From NCBI RefSeq assembly GCF_014203395.1, contig NZ_JACHIW010000002.1, forward strand, positions 806,001 through 870,000: 64,000 bases of DNA, written 5' to 3'. Numbering within the stretch: the first letter of the stretch is position 1; every line of letters begins with the position of its first letter. The stretch is from Saccharopolyspora phatthalungensis. Its GTDB lineage: Bacteria; Actinomycetota; Actinomycetes; Mycobacteriales; Pseudonocardiaceae. Below, piece by piece: positions 33,753 through 62,200 of the stretch. The notes under the pieces were generated by a model that made no database searches, was not told the DNA's origin, and worked only from the letters and a program-made list of their open reading frames with translations. The position numbers and the translations under genes are program-made.

Positions 33753-34955
33753 GTGACTCAAGCCGAGAACCGCGATGCGGATTTCGACCTGTTCTCCCCG
33801 CCCGCCGCGGACAATCCCTTCACCGTCTACGACGACATGCGCAGCGCGTGTCCGGTGGCACGCAGCGAAAAACTCGGCGGCTACTGGATCGCCACCAGCT
33901 ACCGGTCCGTCGACGACGTCGCGAAGGACCCCGAGCTGTTCTCCTCGGTGTCGATCAGCGTGCCCAAGGACGCGTTCGGCGACGAGCTGGCCGAACGCCC
34001 GCCGATCACGCTCGACCCGCCGCAGCACGGGCCGTTCCGGCGCATCCTCTTGCCGGCCTTCGGCCCGCGGAGGATCAAGTCGCTGGAGCCGTTCGTCCGC
34101 GAACACGCCCGCGAACTGCTGGCACAGATCGTGGCGCTCGACCACTGCGATGCCGCCGCCGCATACGCGAAGAAGATCCCGTCCCGGTTCATGGCCCGGA
34201 TGATGGGTTGTCCCGACGACCGGCAGGAAGAGTTCGGCGAGCGGATGCGCGTCATCCTCGACTCCAACGAGATGGACGAGATCAGGGATGCCATGACCGA
34301 GACCCAGGCGTTTCTGACCGAGCTGATGGCCGAGCGCCGCCTGCGCCCGGGCGAGGATCTGGTGAGCTGCATTCTCGGCGCGGACATCGGCGGTCGCGAG
34401 CTCACGCCCGCGGAGCTGATCGGCGCGCTCGTGTTGATCATTACCGCCGGTATCGACACAACCTGGAGCGCCCTCGGCAGCAGCCTGTGGCACCTCGCCC
34501 GGCATCCCGAGGACCGAGCGCGACTGGCGGCGAGCCCCGAGCTCATCCCGACGGCGGTGGAAGAGTTCCTTCGGGCGTTCTCTCCGGTGCAGATCGCCCG
34601 GGTCGTCACCCGCGACACGGAGTTCCACGGGGTGCGGCTGGAGGCGGGCGACTCGATCCTGATGGGCCTGCCCTCCGCCAACCGCGACGCCGCGGAGTTC
34701 CCGGAGCCCGAACGCGTCGACCTGGACCGGCAGGTGAACCGGCACCTAGCGTTCGGCGTCGGGATCCACCGCTGCATCGGCTCCTCGATCGCGCGCATGG
34801 AAATGCGGATCGCGCTGGAGGAATGGCTTCGCGTCATCCCGGACTTCGAACTCGCCCCGGGGGACGCGGTCACCTGGTCGACCGGGCATGTGTGGGGTCC
34901 CCGCACACTCGAACTGCGGTGGGGAGGCACGGATGCGGGTCCACTTGGACACTGA
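33753..34955 (+). CDS. Cytochrome P450 adjacent to the PKS
   Basis: A 400-residue P450 with canonical I-helix LIITAGIDTTWSAL, EEFLRAF (ExxR) and heme loop AFGVGIHRCIGSSIARMEM. GTG 33753 lies 6 bp after the cyclase stop, with AGGTGAG upstream. Its 3' end overlaps the following ferredoxin gene by 23 nt, indicating tight coupling. Tailoring oxidation of the polyketide or of a precursor is expected. Confidence 0.93.
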   Translation: MTQAENRDADFDLFSPPAADNPFTVYDDMRSACPVARSEKLGGYWIATSYRSVDDVAKDPELFSSVSISVPKDAFGDELAERPPITLDPPQHGPFRRILLPAFGPRRIKSLEPFVREHARELLAQIVALDHCDAAAAYAKKIPSRFMARMMGCPDDRQEEFGERMRVILDSNEMDEIRDAMTETQAFLTELMAERRLRPGEDLVSCILGADIGGRELTPAELIGALVLIITAGIDTTWSALGSSLWHLARHPEDRARLAASPELIPTAVEEFLRAFSPVQIARVVTRDTEFHGVRLEAGDSILMGLPSANRDAAEFPEPERVDLDRQVNRHLAFGVGIHRCIGSSIARMEMRIALEEWLRVIPDFELAPGDAVTWSTGHVWGPRTLELRWGGTDAGPLGH

Positions 34956-35124
34956 GAAATGCCAGGGACACCTGCGGTGCATGGACATCGCCCCGGACGT
35001 CTTCGATTGCGACGAGCTCGGCTTCGGCGTCGTGACCTTGAGCGGACCGGTCCCGCCGGCGCTGGAACAGGCCGTGCGGCGTTGTGCCGCGAACTGCCCG
35101 GAAAACGCCATCAGCCTTCGATGA
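34933..35124 (+). CDS. Small 3Fe-4S ferredoxin
   Basis: A 63-residue ferredoxin with CQGHLRC (Cx5C) and NCPENAI ligands, dedicated to the overlapping P450. ATG 34933 follows GGGGAGG. It ends 54 bp before the PKS start, so the transcript from the 31.8 kb promoter probably continues into the PKS. Confidence 0.93.
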   Translation: MRVHLDTEKCQGHLRCMDIAPDVFDCDELGFGVVTLSGPVPPALEQAVRRCAANCPENAISLR

Positions 35125-35178
35125 CGGCGCCGCTGTCTGCTGTCGGAGAACAGATCGACGAAAAAGAGGGGGAACGAG

Positions 35179-53250
<18,072 letters not shown>

Positions 53251-53299
53251 CTGCCCCGCCCCGGTCCGGCTTCGCTCGATTCACAGGTGGTGTTAGCGC

Positions 53300-56200
53300 A
53301 TGGCGCAGGAGGAAAAGCTCTTCGGCTATCTCAAGCGGGTCACCACCGACCTGCAGCAGACGCGCGAGCGCCTCGCGGAGCTGGAAAGCCGGGACAGCGA
53401 GCCGATCGCGATCGTGAGCATGGCGTGCCGTTACCCCGGCGGTGTCAGCTCCCCGGAAGAACTATGGGAACTGGTGCGCACCGGCACCGACGCGATCTCG
53501 GGGTTCCCGGACGATCGGGGATGGCCGCTGGAAACACTCTTCGATGACGACCCCGATGCGCCCGGCACGAGTTACGTGCGTGCGGGTGGTTTCCTCCACG
53601 ACGCGGCCGAATTCGACCCCACCCTCTTCGGCATCTCGCCGCGCGAGGCGCTGGCGATGGACCCGCAACAGCGACTGCTGCTGGAAACCACCTGGGAAAC
53701 CGTCGAACGCGCGAACATCGACCCCACCGCGCTGCGCGGCAGCAGAACCGGCGTCTACACCGGCGTCATGTACCACGACTACGCCACGCGCCTCGCCGAC
53801 ATCCCCGACCAGACAGCCGGTCATCTCGGCAACGGAAGCGCCCCCAGCATCGCCACCGGACGCATCGCCTACACCTTCGGCCTCCAAGGCCCTGCCGTCA
53901 CCATTGACACGGCGTGTTCGTCCTCGCTGGTCGCGCTGCACCTGGCCGCGCAAGCGCTCCGCAACAACGAATGCGACATGGCACTGGCCGGCGGCGTCAC
54001 CATCATGTCCACCCCCACCACCTTCATAGAATTCAGCCGCCAACGCGGACTCTCCCCCGACGGCCGGTGCAAGGCGTTTTCCAGCACCGCCGACGGCACC
54101 GGCTGGGGCGAAGGCATCGGCATCGTCCTACTAGAACGACTCTCCGACGCCCACCGCAACCGCCACCCCGTACTGGCCGTCGTCCGCGGCTCCGCCATCA
54201 ACCAAGACGGCGCCTCCAACGGACTCACCGCCCCCAACGGACCCTCCCAGCAACGAGTCATCCGCCAAGCCCTGGCCAACGCCGGACTAACACCGTCCGA
54301 AGTGGACGCCGTCGAAGCACACGGAACCGGAACCCGACTCGGCGACCCCATCGAAGCACAAGCACTCCTCGCCACCTACGGCCACAACCGCCAAAACCCC
54401 CTGTGGCTCGGATCGATCAAATCCAACATCGGCCACACCCAAGCCGCCGCCGGCATCGCCGGCATCATCAAAATGATCCAAGCCATGCACCACGGCACCC
54501 TCCCCCAAACCCTCCACATCGACCAACCCACACCCGAAGTCGACTGGACCTCCGGCGCAATCGCACTGCTGACCCAAAACCAGCAATGGCCCGACACCGG
54601 CCGACCCCGCCGCGCCGCCATCTCCTCCTTCGGCATCAGCGGCACCAACGCCCACGTCATCCTCGAACAAGCGCCCGCTGCCGCTCACGAGAATCCGGAT
54701 ACGCACCACACCCTGTCGGTGGTGCCGTGGGTGCTATCCGCCAAAACTCCCGAAGCCCTCCGCGCCCAGGCTCGGCGGCTCGCCGAGCACATCACCGACG
54801 AGACATCGATTGTTGACGTCGGCTACTCGCTGGCCACCACGCGAGCCCGGCTCGACCACCGCGCCGTGGTGGTCGGCGGGGACCACGGCGAGCTCCGAAC
54901 GGCCCTGACCGGCCTCGCCAACGCAACCGTGCCCCGCGACCCGGCCGAACCACCGGGCAAAGTCGTTTTCGTCTACCCCGGGCAAGGCTCGCAATGGGTC
55001 GGCATGGGCACCGAACTACTCGACTCTTCAACGGTTTTCGCGCACACCATCCGCGACTGCGAACAAGCCCTCGCACCATACGTGGACTGGTCACTCACAG
55101 ACGTCCTACGCGGAACCGGCCCAGCAGCGCAACTCGACCGGGTCGACGTCGTCCAACCCGCCCTGTGGGCGGTGATGATCGCCCTCACCCACGCCTGGCA
55201 AGCACTCGGCATCCGTCCCGACGCCGTCATCGGCCACTCCCAGGGCGAAATCGCCGCGGCCTACGCCGCAGGCATCCTCACCCTCGACGACGCCGCCCGC
55301 ATCGTCACCCTGCGCAGCCAGATCATCGCCCGGCACTTGGCCGGCAAGGGCGGCATGGCCTCGGTCTCATTGTCCGCAGACGCCCTGCGGCACAACCTCA
55401 CGGAGCACCCCGACATCAGCATCGCCGCACTCAACGCGCCGCACACCACGGTCGTCAGCGGACCCACCATAGCGCTCGAAAGTCTCCTCACGACCCTGGA
55501 CGAGCGCGACATCCGCACCCGCCGCATCCCCGTCGACTACGCCTCCCACTCCCCCCACGTCGACGCCATCCGGGACGAGCTCCGGCAAGCCCTGGAACCC
55601 ATTTCGCCACGCAACGGCAATATCCCCTTCCACTCCACCGTCACCGGCACGCCACTGCCCGGCACCGACCTCACCCCGCACTACTGGCATCAGAACCTCC
55701 GGCAGACCGTCCTGCTCCGCCCCGTCGTCGAAGACCTGCTCGCCGACCACCACACCTTCATCGAACCCAGCCCCCACCCGGTACTCACCGTCGGTGTCCA
55801 GGAAATCGCCGAAGCAGCCGGCACACCCGCCACCGCCATCGGCACCCTCCACCGCAACAACGGCACCCGCACCCAACTCCTCACCTCGGCAGGCCAAGCG
55901 TGGACCCACGGCCTCCCCGTCGACTGGACAGCCGTTTACGCCGACGCCAATCCGCGACAAACCGGACTCCCCACCTATCCCTTCCAACGCGCCCGATACT
56001 GGCTCGAAGCCAAGCAAGCGCCGACGGCACAGCACGCGGCGGACAAGGCTGAGCGGGACTTCTGGGGCGCGGTCGAGAGCGAGGATCTGACGACGCTGTC
56101 CGAAATGCTGTCGGTCGGAGACCGTTGCTCGAAAGACTCGCAGGAATTGCTGCGCCCGGCGCTTCCCCTGCTGTCGGACTGGCGCCGCGAGCAGGTCGCG

Positions 56201-59200
56201 ACCTCCACAGTGGACTCGTGGCGTTACCAGGTCACCTGGCGTCCGCAGGGTTCTCGGCAGGAAACGACACGGATCTCCGGGCGCTGGCTGCTGCTCGTCC
56301 CTACCGAGTGCGTGGAGCACGCGTGGGTGGTGGCGGCGCATCGGGCGCTGGAAGACGCGGGCGCGGAGGTCGCGATTATCGAGCCTGGCACCCGGGACGT
56401 CCTCGCTGGCCTGCTGACCGAAAAGGCGCCTGCTGGCGTCCTCTCGTTCCTCACCCTTTCCGACCTGGAGCCCGTTGGGCCCGCGACCACGCTCGCGCTC
56501 CTCCAAGCGGCGGCCGATGCCGACGTGCGCTGCCCGGTCTGGTGCGTGACTTCCGGCGCGGTTTCCGTCGGCCGTTCCGACCGCATTCGCCATCCGGAAC
56601 AGGCCCAGGTGTGGGGTCTCGGCCAGGTGGCGGGCCTTGAGCACCCGGGATGGTGGGGCGGTCTCGTCGACCTGCCGGAGCAGCCCGACGAGCGAGCGAC
56701 GGCGCGGCTGGTGGCGGCCGTCGCCGGCACGGCCGGTGAGGATCAACTCGCGGTGCGCGCCTCGGGGGTGTTCGCGCGGCGACTCACCCGCAACGCGACG
56801 TCTGTCGGGCGGGAGCGGACCTGGCGAACCGAAGGTCCGGTCCTCGTGACGGGCGGGACCGGGAATATCGGCGCACATGTCGCCCGCTGGCTGGCCCGCT
56901 CCGGCGTCCGCCACCTGGTGCTCACGAGCCGCCGCGGCGCCGCGGCCGAGGGGGCGACCGAACTGCAGGCCGAGCTGGAAGCGCTCGGCGATTCCGGCAT
57001 TCGGGTCGATATCGCGTCGTGCGACGTGGCCGACCGCGCGGCGCTCGACGCGCTGCTGGATGGCCTCGACGATCCGGTGACCGCCGTGTTCCACACCGCA
57101 GGGGTCGGTACCGCCGCGTCGCTCGTGGACACCGACGCCGACGTGATGGCGGACGCGTTCGCCGCGAAGGCCTTGGGGGCCCGGAACCTGGACGAGGCGT
57201 TCCACGATCACGCGTTGGACGCCTTCGTTCTGTTCTCGTCCGGGGCCAGCGTGTGGGGCGGCAGCGGCCAGGGCGCGTACGCGGCCGCCAACTCCTACCT
57301 CGACGCGCTCGCCCAGCATCGCCGCGCACGCGGCGTGCACGCGCTCTCCGTGGCGTGGGGGTCGTGGGGTGGCGGCGGCATGATCGCGCGGGACGGGGCC
57401 GGGGAGGCGCTGCGCAGGCTCGGGCTACGCGTTATGGAGCCCGAACTCGCCGTCGAGGCGCTGCGCCGGTCGCTCGCCCGTGATGACGCGGTGATCGCCA
57501 TCGCCGACATCGACTGGGGGCGTTTCGCGCCGACGTTGAGCGCGGCCCGCCGTCGTCCGCTGATCGGCGACCTGGCCGAAGCACGGGCGGCGCTGGACGG
57601 CCCGGGCGACCAGCCGGTCGGGGCCGCCGAGGACGGTGGCTGGCGGCAGCGCCTCGCCGCGCTGACACCTGGCGAGCGGGATCAAGCCCTGCTCGATCTA
57701 GTGCGCTCGGAGACGGCCTCCGTGCTCGGCCATTCCGCCCCCGACGACGTGGCACCGCGCAGCGCGTTCCGGGATCTCGGTTTCGACTCGCTGACCGCCG
57801 TCCAGTTCCGCAACCGGCTACGTTCGGTCACGGGACTTGCGCTGCCGACGACGCTGGTCTTCGATCATCCCTCACCGGTGGCCGTAGTCTCCTACCTCAA
57901 GCGCGAGTTGCTGGGTGACGATGTCGCGGTGGCGCGCACGACGGCCGTTCGAGCCGCCGACGACGATCCCGTGGTCATCGTCTCGATGAGCTGCCGGTTC
58001 CCGGGCGACGCCGACTCGCCTGCCGGGCTGTGGAACCTGGTCATCGATGGGCGGGACGCCGTCTCGGACTTTCCCGCCGACCGCGGCTGGGATCTCGACG
58101 GGATCTACGACCCGTCGCTCAGCAGGCCGGGGACCTCCTACGCGCGCCAGGGCGCGTTCGTCGCCGACGTGGCCGAGTTCGACGCCGGGCTGTTCGGGAT
58201 CTCGCCGCGCGAGGCGCTGGCGATGGACCCGCAGCAACGCCTGCTGCTGGAGAGTTCATGGGAGGCGTTCGAACGGGCCGGGATAGCGCTCGAAGCGCTG
58301 CGCGGGAGCCCGACCGGCGTGTTCGTCGGGGCCGCCACCTCCCATTACGGGACCGGCTGGGCGGCGGAGAACGCCGCGGGCTACCTCCTCACCGGCACCG
58401 CGACCGCCGTCATTTCCGGCCGGGTGGCCTATGTTTTCGGGCTGGAGGGACCGGCGGTCACGGTCGATACGGCGTGTTCGTCGTCCTTGGTCGCGCTGCA
58501 CCTGGCCGCGCAGGCACTCCGCAACGGGGAATGCTCGCTGGCGCTGGCGGGCGGCGTGACCGTCATGTCCACCCCGGCGGCTTTCGTGGAGTTCAGCAGG
58601 CAACGCGGGCTCGCCGTTGACGGCCGCTGCAAGTCGTTCGCGGCGGCTGCCGACGGCACCGGCTGGGGCGAAGGCTGCGGGGTCGTCCTGCTGGAGCGAC
58701 TTTCCGACGCCCGCCGCAACGGCCACCCCGTGCTCGCCGTCGTCCGTGGCTCCGCGGTCAACCAGGACGGCTCCTCGAATGGGCTGAGCGCCCCGAACGG
58801 CCCCTCCCAGCAGCGGGTGATCCGCCAAGCCCTGGCCAACGCGGGTCTATCACCGTCCGAAGTGGACGCGGTCGAAGCACACGGAACCGGAACCCGGCTC
58901 GGCGATCCCATCGAAGCGCAAGCACTCCTGGCCACCTACGGCCACGACCGCCAAACACCGCTATGGCTCGGATCCATCAAATCCAACATCGGCCATACCC
59001 AAGCCGCCGCCGGGGCCGCAGGCGTCCTCAAAATGACGCTCGCCATGCACCACGGCACCCTCCCGCGAACCCTCCACATCGACCAACCCACACCCGAAGT
59101 CGACTGGAGCACCGGCGCGGTCACGCTGCTGACCGAGAACCGGCAATGGCCCGACACCGGCCGACCCCGCCGCGCCGCGATCTCCGCTTTCGGCGTCAGC

Positions 59201-62200
59201 GGCACCAACGCCCACGTCATCCTCGAACAGGCACCGGAATCCGATAAAACACCGGTCAAGCCTCCCGTCGCCGTACCGGTAGTGCCGTGGGTGCTGTCCG
59301 CGAAGACCCCCGAAGCCCTCCGCGCCCAAGCCAAGCAGTTGGCCGACCACCTCTCAGACGAGGCATCCGTGCTCGACGTCGGCTACTCACTGGCCACCAC
59401 ACGAGCCGCCCTCGAACACCGCGCCGTCCTGCTCACCGGAGACATCACCCAACGACGCAAAGCCCTGACCACCCTGGCAACAGGCAACACACCCACCGAG
59501 ATCATCACCGGCCACGCCACCGAAAACAGCCTGGCCATGATCTTCTCCGGCCAAGGCACCCAACGACACCACATGGGACAACAGCTCTACAACACCTATC
59601 CCGCCTTCGCCGACGCCTACGACACCGCCTGCGCCCAACTCGACCTCCACCTACCCCGCCCACTCCACGAGGTCGTATTCGGCGACAACCCACACCTGAT
59701 CAACCAAACTCAATACGCACAACCAGCACTCTTCGCATTCCAACTCGCCCTCTACCAACTATGGCACCACTGGGGCATCCACCCCTCCATCATCACCGGA
59801 CACTCCATCGGCGAAATCACCGCCGCCCACATCACCGGCGTCCTCTCCCTCCCCGACGCGGCAACCCTGATCTGCACACGCGGCCGCCTCATGCAAACAC
59901 TGCCCGAGCACGGCACCATGATCGCCGTCACCGCCACCGAAACCGACATCCAACCCCACCTCACCGGCCACGAGGAGACCGTAGCCGTCGCCGCCATCAA
60001 CAGCCCCACCTCGCTGGTACTCTCCGGCCACCGCACCACTCTTGAAGAGATCACCGAAAACCTGCGCGCCGACGGCTTCTCGGTGACCCAACTGCGCGTC
60101 TCCCACGCCTTCCACTCACCACTAATCGACCCCATCCTCACCGAATTCCACGACACCATCACCAACCTCAACTTCCGGCCCCCCACCCTGCCGATGATCT
60201 CCACCCTCACCGGCCAACCAATCGACCACACCACCCTCGCCACCCCCGACCACTGGACCCGCCACGCCCGCCACACCGTCCGCTTCGCCGACGCCATCAC
60301 CGCGATCAATGCTGATGCCTATCTCGAAATCGGACCCACCGCCACACTCACCCCACACCTGCCCAACACCGCAATCCCCTCACTCCACCACAACCAACCC
60401 GAACCCCAAGCCCTCAACACCGCACTCGCCCGACTCATCGCCAACGGCACCGACCCCCGCTGGCACGACTACTTCGCCGCCACCGGGGCGCGCACCACCG
60501 AACTCCCCACCTACCCCTTCCAACGAGATCGCTACTGGCTCGAACCCGAGCTTCCGGAAGTCCCGGTCACGAAGTCGGAATCGCGGTTCTGGGATGCAGT
60601 CGAGCGGGAAGATCTGGAGGCACTGTCCCGCACCTTGGGCGAGGCCGACGAGGCCGCGCTGACGACCACGCTGCCAGCACTTGCCCGGTGGCGGCGTCGC
60701 GAACGCGCGGAATCCATTGTGGATTCTCTTTGCTACGACGTCTCCTGGGCTCCGCTGAAGTCGGCTCCGCCGCGAACACCGGACGGCACATGGTTGGTCG
60801 TCCTGCCGCCGGGGCACAGCGAAGACGCGGAGTTGCGTTCGGTACTCGACGCGCTGCGCGACGGCGGAGCCGATGTCCGGGTCGTGCACGATATCACCGC
60901 GCTCGGCGACTGCTCGATGCTCTCGGGCGTGCTGTCCTTCCTTGCCTTCGACGACATTCCCGACGAGACACACCCGATGCTGCCGCGCGGGCTCACGGCC
61001 ACGGTCGCACTGCTCAAGACGCTCCACGAAATCGGGGCAAATGCGCCGCTGTGGTGCATCACCCGAGGGGCGGTCGCGGCCGTGCCCTCCGACGAGCTGA
61101 GCCACCTATCACAGGCATCCATCTGGGGCATGGGCCGTGCGGTGGCACTGGAGTGGCCAGGCCTGTGGGGCGGGCTCATCGACCTGTCCGCCGCACTCGA
61201 CGACCGTGCCATCGCTCGGCTGTTGTCGGTGCTGGCCGACTCCGCAGGCGAAGATCAGCTCGCGGTGCGAACCTCCGGGGTCTACACCCGTCGATTGATC
61301 CGCGATTCGCACACCGGGCCGCAAAGTCCGGAGTGGACACCGCGCGGCACCGTGCTCGTGACCGGCGGCACCGGGGCGCTGGGCGCGCACGTCGCTCGCT
61401 GGCTCGCGCGCAAGGGGGCGCAACACCTGCTGCTGGTGAGTCGCCGCGGCCCGGACGCGCCGGGGGCGGCTGAGCTGGACGCCGAACTCACTGGACTGGG
61501 CGCGGCAGTCACCATCACGGCGTGTGACGTAACGGATCGCTCGGCGCTGTCGAACCTGCTCGCCACCGTTCCGGCGGACCTGCCGTTGACCGGGGTCGTG
61601 CACACGGCGGGCGTGGGACAGCTGGCGCCGTTGGCCGAGACCAGCAACGAGGAGTTCGCGCGGGTGACGGGGGCGAAGATCGCCGGTGCCGCACATCTCG
61701 ACGAACTCCTTGGTGAGCGGCAGCTTGACGCATTCGTGCTGTTCTCCTCGATCTCCGGCGTCTGGGGAAGCGGCGGGCAGGCCGCCTACGGCGCGGCCAA
61801 CGCCTATCTGGATGCGTTGGCGCAGCGGCGTCGCGAACGGGGCCTGACCGCTACCTCGGTCGCGTGGGGACCGTGGGCCGACGGCGGCATGGCCGACGGC
61901 GCGGCGGGCGAGCATGCCCGACGTCGCGGGCTGGCCCCGCTCCGGCCGGATCGCGCGATGGCCGCGCTGGAGCGGGCCGTGCGGCGGGCCGGCGCCTGTC
62001 TCACCGTCGCCGACGTTCAATGGGACGTCTTCCTGCCCGCGTTCGTCTCCGCCCGGCCCAGTCCGTTCCTGTCCGCACTCCCCGAGGCGTGCGTCCTCCT
62101 CGACGCGTCGGAGACCGGGCCCAGCGCCCGGCTTGCCGCGCTCAGCCCTAGCGAGCGGAGGTCCTGGCTGCGGTCGACCGTAACGTCGGCGGTCGCGTCG

